From Thelephora terrestris (taxonomy: Eukaryota > Basidiomycota > Agaricomycetes > Thelephorales > Thelephoraceae): 64,000 nt of DNA. Below are positions 11,051 to 22,440 of this stretch, piece after piece. The translations under genes were made by a program, and so were the position numbers. Location: the NCBI GenBank assembly GCA_015956445.1, contig WIUZ02000013.1:62001-126000 (forward strand), written 5' to 3'. The notes under the pieces were generated by a model. That model worked only from the letters and a program-made list of their open reading frames with translations. It searched no databases and was not told the origin of the DNA. Numbering within the stretch: position 1 is the stretch's first letter; each line of letters opens with the position of its first letter.

Positions 11051-12876
11051 TCAGACATTCCGACCCTGTGCTGCGGCAATCACTTGGGCAATATCCCTCC
11101 ACGAGCCTGCTGATCCAGGTCCAGACCCATCCATCAGATCCCCATCGGTATCTGAGTTAGAGTCATCATCGGTATCGGAGCTGCCAACACCATCGCTATC
11201 TGATCCCACACCATTGCTGGAGTTGGGCTCTGAGTCAGAGCTGTGGGATGACAATGTAGAGCTAGAGCTAGACCCAGACCCAGAGCCAGTACCATAATAG
11301 TGCTGTAGTAGATCTGGATCTATGTCATCCACTGCATCATACACGCCATGCATGGTCTGGCCCAACAGCCGGAGATCCTATTGGATGTTGGGCACTAAGC
11401 AGGACTGAGACTTTCGCATTTGGTACATACCACTGGGCTCATGTTCGTCCCCTTTCCAGATATGGGGTGGTTGTTCCAGTCCTTGATAAACTCCTTGCAG
11501 TCATGCTGTATATCCTCAAGGAAGAGGGTATGAAGGAGCCAGATATGGTGGGGATTCTGCCTATCAAGGCGATGAAGCCTTTCAAGGCAGGTAAAGAAGG
11601 CCCTCCAGCTACGGGCAAAGTGGCGGCCAATCTCAAGCCACATCCTCTTGATCCGGGTATTATTTGCAGAGCTGTATGCATATGGTTACCGTTCAATATA
11701 TGACAATGCTTCTGAGGTGTCACCTACATTCCCCACATGAATGAAGCGTGATTTGGACCGCGGTACATAATCATCCATGTTCATCCATGTACATAGGTCA
11801 ACATTCTCTGACCCCCTGTCTCCCCTAACACGATAGGGACACCCAAACTCCTCAATGGCATCGAGGAAGAGCTTGAGAACAGTCTGTGCTGTGTTGCGTG
11901 TGTCAACACGCATGCCTGTGATCTGGTGAGGGATGGGAGATCAATGTTATCTTTCTTCTGAGGGCATGATGCCAACGTACCATCCTATCATACCCATCAA
12001 CAAACCCATGAACCACAATGCCCCAGGGCCCAAGCTTATGATGCCCATCAACATGCCATAGGGTGTTTGGCCTGCTGGACTCATATTCACGGCGCTTGAT
12101 GGCCTTTCTCTGGAACATGACCTTTGCAACACTGTCAACTCGGCTGAGAGAGGCAACAATCCGTTCCCGTTGGACACGCATCCCTTGCTGAGAGAGGTAG
12201 CCACGAATATAACGAATCCCTGTGTTTGGATGGACTGCCTTATACTCCTTAACGGCCGCATCAAGTGAGGAGTCTGACATAGTTGAGAATGGCTGTCGCT
12301 CTATCCCATATTGATGCATGTATCTCTTGACTGTGCTTATGTGGATACCAAGTGATGATGCCAGCTTTGGGATGCCAATATTTCGCCCTGGCCTAAAAGC
12401 CTCCCTGAGGAATTCTTCTGAGATGACCTTCCTGGGGCGACCACACCCCCCACATTTCTCAACCGTGACCACCTCAATCCTTGAGACTCTCAAGGCTTCA
12501 CTATTCTGGGGATGAGCTATGAGCCATAATACAAATGGGGGCTGACCTACACCGATGTTGCCCAATCTTGGGCTGCATGTAGTCCACTAATGAGTAGTGC
12601 CATGGAATCCCTGATTGTCCTGATGTAGCTGGATGGGAGAGGGCTATCTGTCTGGGAGCCAAGGACATCAATTATTGTTGTCATGAACGTCTCTGCCTGT
12701 TTGATATGGTGGCCGAGCTGGACAGGGTCGGATTCATTGAGATTTACAGCCCGTCGTGAAGCCAAAAATGCTGCACTTAGTCCACGGTGGGCCTCAGTAA
12801 CATCGGCTGACCATGGAGCAGAGGGGGAGGGAGGGAGAGAGGGGAGTGCCAATGGGATAAGGACTGGAGCGGACAT
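11051..12876 (-). pseudogene. Integrase-core (DDE) transposase, frameshifted
   Basis: Exon 1 (12,876 to about 12,550) begins MSAPVLIPLALPSLP. A short intron leads to a helix-turn-helix segment (GRPRKVISEEFLREAF ... PKLASSLGIHISTVKRYMHQ). The catalytic core follows, with first Asp in NTLWHVDGHHKLGPWG. A second intron leads to the second Asp in CPYRVRGDRGSENV. A third leads to the Glu helix in NTRIKRMWLEIGRHF, then FIKDWNNHPISGKGTNMSP. The last exon has an acidic Ser/Asp-rich tail. This order fits the eukaryotic integrase-core proteins related to IS3/retroviral-type integrases (Pfam rve-like; the IS3EU superfamily is my best guess). A 10-bp tandem duplication (TTCATCCATG, about 11,770-11,790) shifts the frame between the second Asp and the Glu, so the copy is dead. 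No terminal repeats were found. Confidence 0.75.
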
Positions 12877-14357
12877 GGGAAGCGTTACTGTCCCCCGAGC
12901 TCCTCAAAGGGGACGTGTGATGTGTATCCCTCGGAGCCGGACCCAGTGTCGGAAGCAATCTGAGATTACAATCTAATCATCATCGGTCATGATGGGAACA
13001 GTTAGTGGGCTCCATGGACCCTTTCCGATTCTAAATAGCAGAGCTGACAAGGGGCATGGCCCACAACCTCTAGCAAAGTTTGTAGTGTTAGATCGTAATA
13101 CGGAACTTGTGAAATCACTTTGTTTCATGCTCTAACAACCTACTAATCGTACAAACCTTACATTGAGAGATCCCTTCGTAACTTAATCCCTTGCAAATCA
13201 CATTACATACTGTCCTGCATTGCCACCGTCCCCTCCAGGTGGGCAGGTTCGAGAGCATGGGAAGGCTATGAATTATGGGTTATTTGTCAGGAACTCAATG
13301 GGATAGTTCAATAGGCAGTGGGGATTCAGGCACCAGATGTGCGTGACAGAGAGGTTGGGGGGGTTTGAAACCATCCTCCCACTCAAAGGGGACACGTTCT
13401 GCAGGGGATGTAGGTCCCACTCCAGTAAGCCCTCAGCAAGTAGGGGTGAGGGCTGATAGAGAGCGTGTGATTAACCTGAGTGCTGATTGAAGGATCCAGG
13501 AAAAGTTGGATGTCATCGAGAAGGGATGGCCTTTCTGTAGTCGTGTGAGTTAGCAGGAGGGAACAAGCATCAACTTTGTTCGGGAGGTGGAGGATGGCGG
13601 TCGGCGGAGCAGTGGTGGTGGAAATTGTAATCCTGGAGGTGGCAGTATATTGCAAAGCATATCAGGAGAACGAACCATGAAACCATTCAACCTGAGGCCT
13701 TGTGTGGATGGGTCATAGTAGGAGTACCATGTCATGGTAGGTCAAGTCAGCCCGCCATGAAATGGCAAAAGCACGACTGGAACACACCACTATGATGGCA
13801 TCAATGCTTTGTCATATACACTTTTCTTTCAAGACATTGATAGATCCGAGCGACCTACCTAGCTACAAATATAAATACAAGCTGTATCTACCTCAGATTA
13901 ATCATCCTCAGTCTCTTCCTTCACCCTCTGCTCTTATAATTTTTTACTGGCTCAAGATAGCGTTCAACATGGGACACTCGTCCAATGTGGGAACCCACTG
14001 CGATGCTGTTTCTTGCAATTGGGAGAAGACCCCTTTATGGAGGGTTTGAGCGGCTAGAGTGGCTAGTAATAGGGTGAGTATGGCTTTCATCCTGCCGGTT
14101 GGCATGGTTTGTCATTGCCTGCAGACATGTCATATACCTCTTGGACCAAAACCGGCCTCAAGGTAGGTTACCTTGGAGTCTTCCATCGTTGGGAAATATT
14201 GTCGGAGCTCTAATGCTTTCCTTGGAGTAATTAAAAACCGCAGACATTGGCATGGTCAGAAAAAAATGTAGTATGCAAAACAAAATTGAATGAGGCAGTC
14301 CTGGTAGTATCAACTTCGGCCATCGTCGCCAGGGGTGCTGTTGTTGTGGGGGGTCTA
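12877..14357. other. No supported gene
   Basis: Open frames on the minus strand at 13,383-13,735 are Pro/Thr-rich and lack clear splice logic. A fragment (MTWYSYYDPSTQGLRLNGF) near 13,735 could be the start of a small gene but cannot be extended with confidence. No repeat structure was seen. Confidence 0.3.
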
Positions 14358-17180
14358 TTAGCCAGAGTTGGAGGGAGTAACCGCCCCAACCATCTCTTCC
14401 TCCTGATCATCACCCTCCGCATCCAAACCCTCCAGTTCGCCCTCCGCATCCAAATCATCCTGTTCGCTCTCATCCTCATCTCCTTCCACTCGGGGAACCT
14501 CTCTCCTTTGTGCTGCAACCGTGATCGAACCTTGGCTCCTGGCACTGCTTGACTGAGCATCTCTCTGCTGCAGTGCCGCTTGAAGGAGAGGGAGCTATAG
14601 AAATGTTTGAGAAATGTTAAAAGAGATTGGATTCAGCACATACCACACATTCACGTTTGAGCTCACTGTCGAAGAATCCTTCAAGGTGCAAACGAACAAT
14701 AGCATTCACCTCGACTTCGTTGAATGAGGGAATCCCTCGCTCCTTTGAGAGTCCCGCACGCTTCAGTGCCTCTATGATGAGATCATGTGTCTCCAGTGAA
14801 TCCATATAGTCCCCCCTGCTTTCGACGCTCTGCGTCCCCACAATGACTGCGAGGTGCCATAGGGCCTCCCGGCTATAGATGATGTTCCGGCGATAAACCC
14901 GGACGTGCTTGGGGTCAAGGGGATTGTCCTTGAGGTAAAAGCGGGTGATATCCACGATGGTTGGTAGATCTGCCCCAGGGGCAATTGCAGCTTTGATGGA
15001 TGGACCGTATGGATCCGGGACTCCCTTCAGCTGGCGAATGAGGATTGGGGAAAGGGCCTTCAATGGGGTGGCACGGATCGGCCCCGCTGCGTTGTCCCTG
15101 TCAAGCTCTTGACCGACCGCCTCAAGGATGTTCCCTGCGTAGGCCATTCGACGTAGTGATTCGTGGCCACGGTCATGGAACCCATGCTTGCGCTCCTGAA
15201 GGAGCTGGTGTATGATCCGTGCGTTCTGTGGATGAACCCTTCACCGTATCCAGGTGGACCATTGATAAGTCTGCTTGTTGGCCACCTTCTAACATCGCCG
15301 ATAGGAAATCTCGCATGTTTCGCCCTCACTCCACTGAAGAAACTTCTTGAGGCTTGGAGCGGGGACATTGAATCCATATCTCCATATACCGCTGTATGTG
15401 GTTCAGAGTTAGCATAGCCATAGACAAGGTCAGACCCAGTACTTACACATGTGGTTTCGGCTTGTACTGTTGAAGAGTCCCGTTGGGGTCTTCATCCGTC
15501 TCGTCCCGAGTATCCCGGAGGTTGGGGGTGGGGAATGGATCTGGATCTGCCTCGTTGTATACCGTTCCTTTTTTGAACACCCGGGTCGGGTTGACAGCAT
15601 CGAAAAGGATGTATGAGGGGAAGTTTTGGTAGATCTTCCAGCGATCTACCATGTCTTTGGCGCAGCGTTCGGCAACAGGACGATCCATCTTTGAGCGGTT
15701 GGTTGTATCCTCGTATCTCGGAGGATTGGACACTGGGGGCAGGGGTTGGTTTACCGAGTCAGTAAACTGTGAGTAAATCACAAGCAAATGGAAAAAGAAC
15801 CCAGCAAAATACTTGCCTGGCAAGCACAAAGCAAATTCACAATTTACTGAGCCAATTTACCTGCAATTTACTGGGTTCAGTATGTGCTCAGTATGTTTGC
15901 AGTTTACTGGGTCATGTGACCATGGTTTCCCCATTAGGTAAACCTCGGAAAAATTTACAATTTACTGGATGAATTTACCAGCGATTTACTGAGTCACTTG
16001 CCTAATCAGTATGTTTTTAATTTGCTGAGTGGTTTGATCGTGATTTACTGGACTCAGTAAACTGGAAAAAAACCAAACTGGTTTACTGACAATGTCCCTG
16101 ATTGGCCAATTTGAAAAATAGCCAAAAATTTACCTGGACGTGTCATTGTCAGTAAACTGCAAGTTTTCTTTCAGTAAATTGGAGATACACGTCAGGTAAA
16201 CTGGGAAAACATGTGACGGTTTGATCGTGGTTTACTGGACTCAGTAAATCAGAAAAAAACCTAACCGGTTTACTGACGATGTACCTGATTGGCTAATTTG
16301 AAAAAAACTCGAAATTTTACCAGGACGTGTCTTTATCAGTAAACTGCAAGTTTTCTTTCAGTAAATCGCAAGTACACGTAAAGTAAACCAGAAAACACGT
16401 GTAAACCATAAGTAAATTCAAAGTTTACGTGTTTTCTGGTTTACTTTACGTGTACTTGCGATTTACTGAAAGAAAACTTGCAGTTTACTGATAAAGACAC
16501 GTCCTGGTAAAATTTCGAGTTTTTTTCAAATTAGCCAATCAGGTACATCGTCAGTAAACCGGTTAGGTTTTTTTCTGATTTACTGAGTCCAGTAAACCAC
16601 GATCAAACCGTCACATGTTTTCCCAGTTTACCTGACGTGTATCTCCAATTTACTGAAAGAAAACTTGCAGTTTACTGACAATGACACGTCCAGGTAAATT
16701 TTTGGCTATTTTTCAAATTGGCCAATCAGGGACATTGTCAGTAAACCAGTTTGGTTTTTTTCCAGTTTACTGAGTCCAGTAAATCACGATCAAACCACTC
16801 AGCAAATTAAAAACATACTGATTAGGCAAGTGACTCAGTAAATCGCTGGTAAATTCATCCAGTAAATTGTAAATTTTTCCGAGGTTTACCTAATGGGGAA
16901 ACCATGGTCACATGACCCAGTAAACTGCAAACATACTGAGCACATACTGAACCCAGTAAATTGCAGGTAAATTGGCTCAGTAAATTGTGAATTTGCTTTG
17001 TGCTTGCCAGGCAGGTATTTGGCTGGGTTATTTTTCCATTTACTTGTGATTTACTCACACTTTACTGACTCAGTAAACCAACCCCTGCCCCCAGTGGGAG
17101 TCAGAATCAGTGCTGACTCTGCGCTTGTGCTGCTTGGAGTTCTTCCTTTTGGTCATCACTGGACTGGTGAAGAGCTTGAT
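14358..17180 (-). pseudogene. Hypothetical multi-exon gene split by a giant foldback element
   Basis: Upstream coding (about 17,180-17,097) reads VMTKRKNSKQHKRRVSTDSD. Skipping the element at 15,731-17,096 and one TSD copy joins it in frame to NPPRYEDTTNRSKM and on to FPSYILFDAVNPTRVFKKGT, ending near 15,450. Later exons include FLQWSEGETCEISYRR (about 15,300) and a long open piece at 14,617-15,160 (LKALSPILIRQLKGVPDPYG ... DSLETHDLIIEALKRAGL). The last exon is strongly acidic (EGDEDESEQDDLDAEGELEG) and stops at 14,358. I do not recognise the family. The basic N-terminal stretch and acidic tail suggest a nuclear protein; this is inference. The 1.37-kb insertion in an exon must inactivate it unless it is spliced out. 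Confidence 0.5.
15731..17096. mobile_element. Giant foldback element, 1,366 bp, nearly perfect palindrome, TSD GGA
   Basis: The left end CACTGGGGGCAGGGG is mirrored by CCCCTGCCCCCAGTG at the right. GGA flanks both sides (15,728-15,730 and 17,097-17,099). The two arms are about 670 bp each, nearly identical, and meet at about 16,400-16,430 with a loop of only a few tens of bases. The interior is rich in the phrase CAGTAAACTG/CAGTTTACTG and its variants on both strands. No transposase is encoded; the identical open frames at 15,769-15,972 and 16,855-17,058 are mirror images of each other. The ends and 3-bp TSD place it with the other CACTG foldback elements of this window. Confidence 0.92.
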
Positions 17181-18368
17181 CGTTATCCCTGCAACGAGGG
17201 GGAACAGAGAAAATTGCTGGAGGCTTCAATCACTGTGATCCGGCGTTACCGTAACGCGTAACGGACGCGTGGTGTGTAAACAGAAGCAAACAACGCGGAT
17301 GATCAAAACGTGATTGACGATCGACAACCAACTGTGGACTTGAACCTCTACCATGCAAACCCGACTCTGGAAATTTCCAGAAAGGGTGGCCAGCCCGGAG
17401 GTCCGGGATGGCCTGCTGGAAATGTTTCGCCCGCCTCCTCACTTCCAACCAGGAGTTCCTGGTTGGATTTGGCCTGCTTGGATGTCCAGGAAGGCTGCCA
17501 GCCCATACCCCCCCCCCACTTCAACCAGATACGTTTAATGGGTCGTCAGGGCAGCCATATATAACATATCCTGCCGTGAACAGGGACCCACTCGTTACCC
17601 ACGCGCCCGAAGTTCGAACGCGAACTGAACAGGTGGTCACATTCGCGTTCACCACCGCCAAGGATAGCAGTCAAGTTTGGTGTTTGCATTCGTCAAAACT
17701 TGCCTGAACTGGACGTGAACCGGACTACGAGAACATTAATACAGGATGGTTGCCAGCCGCACTTCCCACTTCAATAAGACGTGTTTGAAGTGTTGTCAGT
17801 GTCATATTATTTTTAAGTCATGCTTCACCCTTTCAAGACTTGCTTTGTTGATAGTGATGTATGTTATTTTTGACATAACTTTTGATTGTGCGCTCGCATT
17901 ATTCATACTTGCCTGCATTCCACATTCAACACATTCCACTTCCCGCCCAGTAGTTAATGTCACGGTTTGTCCGCTTCCACCCACCACTCCACTAATAGAG
18001 CTAGACCTATGATACTGAAAACACATTCCTCCCGCTTCGTATTTGACCAGCTCCGTGCAACTCGTGCAGAGCATGTGAACTTCTTCCAGATCAGGAGGAG
18101 ATAGTTGCACCGTGTGCGGGCGGTCTCCACCGTTGCACATCACTCAATATCATACCCTGATAGGTTTTCTTTTGTATTTTAAGAGAGAAACTATATAATC
18201 TAAATTGATTGCCAGCTTTTGAGCCCTTAGAAATAAGGGGATAAGCCTACAGCAGCATGGGTCTGGCATGCCCTCAGCCCTCAGCCGCTGATCAATGATG
18301 TCATGGGTGGCTTGAGCGCTCCGAGACTCGAGACAGGCCGCGCGTTCACGACTTGTACTGCAACCCCC
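17181..18368. other. Spacer upstream of copy B; no firm gene
   Basis: The spacer contains the GGATGTCCAGGAAGG phrase shared with 6.6 kb. A 113-codon minus-strand frame (17,802-18,143) has paired cysteines (LCTSCTELVKYEAG ... CVECGMQ); it may be an exon of an unknown gene, but no partner exons could be found. The 18,140-18,368 stretch probably holds the promoter of copy B. Confidence 0.3.
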
Positions 18369-20762
18369 ATGTCATCTCCAGTAGGACCATCCCAGGCGAC
18401 ACAAAGCTCCTCTTATCCAGGGACCCTGGATGAGGAATTTGAAGGCTACTTCTCTAATATTTACGCTGCCACTGAGGCTTTCATTCTCGGCCAGGGATAT
18501 GAATCAGTATCCCAGGATCGGCTGCGAAGAATCATGAACAAAGACTGGATAAAGCTGTGTACGTCTATCCCACACCGTACACAACCACTCCACACAATAT
18601 GGGTTCATCTTCTCATAAGTCAAGTGGCGGGGTATCAGTCAGACCAAGACCTTATCAACAAAGGCCAAAGAGCGTATCACGAAGGACTTGGCTGCAGGGA
18701 GATATGCAGACAGGGAGAATGCAAATGAGTCGGCACTCATGGCGCCATCTTCAGATCCTCGGGACTATTCACATGTGAGTTTAGAATTCAGCTCCTCATC
18801 TCTGCAGCGACTTACCAAGGGCAGTGGTGTACGCTCTGCATGGACTTTGCAGTGAAGCTGATCCTGTGCGCTGGGTGTCAGGTTGGCGTCTGCTATCCAT
18901 CCATCGGCTTGATGAAAGGGTGTGTGGCATGGGATGAAAGGATCCAACAGGACGACTTTGTCTTCTTCTGCCCATTCTGCGCAAAGTCCGCCAAGGTTAC
19001 CTGCCCAGTATGTCCTGTTGCTTTTACTTCCAATCCGCATTACTAATGTATTCTAGCTTGCATTGGCAGAGCCAGATAGGGTTCCAAGGAAGGACTTGAC
19101 CCTATTCCGTTGCGACCCTCCTGCCCTCGTAATCTCAATTGTGTGGCACACCACAAAACACCCATTCATCAATACATTTCAAAGCCACCTCCAAGGCAGA
19201 TATTCCGGCAATGAGAAGTCAGTATGTATTCCTCATGTGCGCTGAAGAGTGTGGAGGTGATGATGTCCCAATAGGTGATGTTCATGGACCGCAGCCTGTG
19301 GCATAGATCGGATGAAAAAGATGAACATCTCACGGGGTCACAGGCGACGGCAGACGCCATTGAATTCTTGGAGGCTAGCCCCTACGCAAAGATACTGGTG
19401 ATTATTGACACCCATGCCGCCGAAAACGGATACTTTGTTTGGGCGAAAGACGCAAATGGGGACTACCAGGCGTGCTCGCTCCTGGAGGTGGGTGTTGCCT
19501 TATGGCTAATGCGCCTTCCTGCTCACGCTGCCTTCACAGATCCTTCAAGACTGTAGTCCAAAGGAGATCTTCAAGTACATGTCTGATGCAGAGGATGCCC
19601 CATCCCACCACCACAAGTTGCTAATCATGAATCTTGCCTGTGGTGCTTCTGTCTCCCTGCCCCAGCCACGGAGTGAACTACTTACTGGGTATGTGCCATG
19701 GATTAGACTCTCTCAGTAACACGCATGCTTACCAGCCCACACGCATTAGCCACTGCGCTGATGCAGTGCTGTCATTTGCAACAAACACGACAATCACCAG
19801 TGAGGTAGCACCCATCCTGCTTCCTCTGATCTCAGACTAGTTGCAGACCTCCTCCGACTACGAGGTTCTGATGGCAAAGTCCGTTCCAGCCAGCTGGGCA
19901 CACAGGAACCACCCTGTGCTATCCAGGCGTGGTCACGACCCTTCCCGTTACACCTGTTTCACGTCCACTGAAAAGCTGCGTGTCGACGTGGCATCAGGCA
20001 AGGATGATCACATCCTTTATACCTGGTTCGACCTCGGCCAGCCTGGCGGAAGGATAGTCAGGTGCTTCGGTGGATGTTAGAAGGGGATGGCTTCTAAGCC
20101 ATCGAGGAATACTGTGCGTCTGACATGCGAAGGATGCCAGCATTCAAGACATCAACTGAAACGACGCTGGGAAGGGTTTCGCTGGTTGCAGTGGCGTACC
20201 CACAGCACCTGTATCCTATGCCTCACTGGGATCCCCCCAACGCAAACAACAATCAGGCGGGTCCCTCGATGCCAATGCCAGCCCCTCCCCCCCTGCAAAG
20301 CCAGCCCCTACCTGAGAAAGGTCAACCCACCCCTCTCGAGAGCCAACACCTCCTCCTCCTCAGCCAATGCTGCGCCCACTGCGTCTGGATCCAATGGTGC
20401 GGTCGGTATCTCTCCCATCGATGACAAGCACAGAGCCCACCATACCCATGCGACCTAAGCTCCCCACCATCCGGATCCCCCCACGGCCTTTGGGCCAAGG
20501 CTCTACAACCATCCGGATCCCCTCACAGCCATTGGGCAAAGGCTCCTTGACAGCTGTGGAATCAAGGAGGGCAGGCACTCAGAGTGCCACAGCCACTCCA
20601 CCTGAACCTCGGAGCACCACCGCCACCCCACCCGAACCCCGAAAGCGACCACAGAGTAAATCACCCGAGCCTGTGCCCTCAATGAGCGACCTGGTTGACA
20701 GGGTGTGGAAAAAGAGGGCAAGACGTGATGATGAGCATTCCCCCCCACCACCAACACTTTAG
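18369..20762 (+). pseudogene. Zinc-finger/caspase-like family gene, copy B (two stops and a frameshift)
   Basis: The fuller of the two copies starts MSSPVGPSQATQSSS at 18,369. Exons that keep frame are about 18,369-18,557; 18,642-18,774 (KERITKDLAAGRYADRENAN); 18,825-19,007; 19,057-19,221 (RKDLTLFRCDPPALVISIVW); 19,275-19,487; 19,540-19,688; and from 19,750. Exon 3 is a Cys-rich finger (WCTLCMDFAVKLILCAGCQV ... FFCPFCAKSAKVTCP), PHD- or ring-like in spacing. Exon 5 has ILVIIDTHAAENGYFVWAKD and exon 6 has LLIMNLACGASVSLP, a His then Cys order as in caspase/CHAT-type (clan CD) folds. Exon 7 is broken by TAG at 19,838 (Trp in copy A) and 20,078 (Glu in copy A), then by a deletion near 20,135. 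A Pro-rich C-terminus ends WKKRARRDDE. The family is familiar as multi-copy Agaricomycete genes; its function is unknown. Confidence 0.65.
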
Positions 20763-21329
20763 ATATGTTTGGTATAACATAGTAGAGAATCATTGTACAT
20801 TCAATTAACGGAACGCAAATACCACTTATTGTACAATTATTGAAAGCAATCATCGGACAATTATTGGAATGCAATTATTGGACACAGTTTTCAGACAATT
20901 ATTGGATGCAATTATCGGACACAATCTTTGAGGTGTACAACGAAATTAAGACTACCCCATTCAAAGGCAGAACACGTGAATAGGCTACCGAAAGACAATA
21001 ATCGTAAGTACCTAATATTAACAATGAAAGGGGTGTATTATTTATGACTGAAAAGCGTGGATAGGACAAAAGTTTGGACCTGTAGAAAGGGAGCTATAAA
21101 TGGTGAAAATAGGGCGATTATCGCGATAATCGGGCCTATTATTTTTGAACCAATCCGTACAGGATAGGCTACCCAAAGACAATAATCATATGTATTTAAT
21201 GTTCACAATGAAAGGGGTGTGGATAGGAAGAGGGTTTGGACTTGTAGAAAAGGAGCCATAAACGGTGAAAATTGGGCAATTATTGCAATAATTGGGCCTA
21301 TCATTTTTGAACTGATCTGTGCAGGATAG
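20763..21329. repeat. AT-rich 3' flank of copy B; two tandem ~170-bp modules
   Basis: After the CAATTATTGGA repeats shared with copy A, a module containing GAAAGGGGTGT, GTTTGGAC and GATTATCGCGATAATCGGGC appears twice in tandem (about 20,984-21,167 and 21,168-21,329). The same module lies inverted downstream of copy A at about 6,143-6,290. It is probably a small non-autonomous element. Confidence 0.55.
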
Positions 21330-21725
21330 TCATCTGGCTACAATATGAAATTGATAACTCCTTTGCACATTTTGTGATTGTGTGATGGTGAAATGAAAGG
21401 AAAGGAGTGTGTAGCGTACAAAAGATATGATAAGATAAAATAAGATTGACAAAAGAGTGGTATTAGAAAAACTTTGAGAATAACATGTTCCTGAAAGCTA
21501 TTGTCCCAAGAGAGTGGACCACTGACCCAAAACAATGGGTTGGACTTCAGGCCAGGAGAACCACTCTTATAAATATTACCTGGACGATGGACCACATTTG
21601 TATTTTTAAAATAAGCAGGGTCTTTTAAAAGGTTGTTCTCATTATAAACTGGAATAAATTCTGATAAATGTTTTGGATGGTATATTCAGTTTGCGGTCTG
21701 TGCAGGCTGACCCCACAGTGTAAAT
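21330..21725. other. No supported gene
   Basis: This is AT-rich spacer. The phrase ATAACATGTTCCTGA near 21,480 weakly recalls the inverse complement of the X-element tip but cannot be extended. Confidence 0.3.
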
Positions 21726-22087
21726 CACAGTGGGCAATGGGGTGCAATCTGATCTGGATTATCCCCCGTTTATTTTCCAATTAAGATAAATATTACTTAC
21801 ATTTTCTGTATTAGTTTAGTACTGGAAAATCTCTGGTAACATTACTAAGAAAATGTTGGGAAACTTGTAAAATATTCCAGCACAGAATATTGTGATCAGA
21901 GCCAGCTGATTGGCTGGCACAGCGGAAAATTTTAGATAATCTGAAAAATATTCAAACAATAATCCTTGTTAGATTATTCTCGGATTTTCAGGTATATACT
22001 AGTTTAGGAAGTACACCGAATATTTATCCTAATCGGAACATAAACAGGGGAAAATCCAGATCGGATTGCACCCCATCGCCCACTGTG
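21726..22087. mobile_element. MITE-like element, 362 bp, TSD AAT
   Basis: The left end CACAGTGGGCAATGGGGTGC is matched by the inverted right end (GCACCCCATCGCCCACTGTG). Terminal inverted repeats of about 45 bp continue inward with scattered mismatches. AAT flanks both sides (21,723-21,725 and 22,088-22,090). The termini differ from the CACTGGGGGC elements but share the CAC...GTG ends and the 3-bp duplication. Confidence 0.85.
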
Positions 22088-22440
22088 AATGCTAGGTACT
22101 TTCTGAGATAACACAAAAATGAAACTGGGGTATTTTGCATGAGGGGGGAGTTATGAAAGAAACCTGTATGAAATACCCTGTGAGCAAATGACAGCGTACT
22201 AAATTAAAGAACCCACACCAAACAACATTGGTCATGCCTTGTGCACATTGATGAGTTCTTTGAGAACATGACCTCAATGCACCTTGTGGGTTCTGGGTTG
22301 TGTCTATCACCAGGCACTTTAAGACCAAACATAAAGTTCATCCACCTTTATTCAAACCTCACAATAACCGTCAAAAGAACTTTTCCATCAATTTCTCACT
22401 CTCAAATGCTGGGGAGTTTTGATAATAAGTAAAATTAGAA

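Noticed and set aside
14247-14552. Plus-strand frame of 101 codons
   Set aside because: It is the shadow of the acidic C-terminal exon of the minus-strand gene at 14,358.
15769-17058. Two nearly identical 67-codon frames considered as a duplicated small gene
   Set aside because: They are mirror images in the arms of one palindrome and have no splice or motif support.
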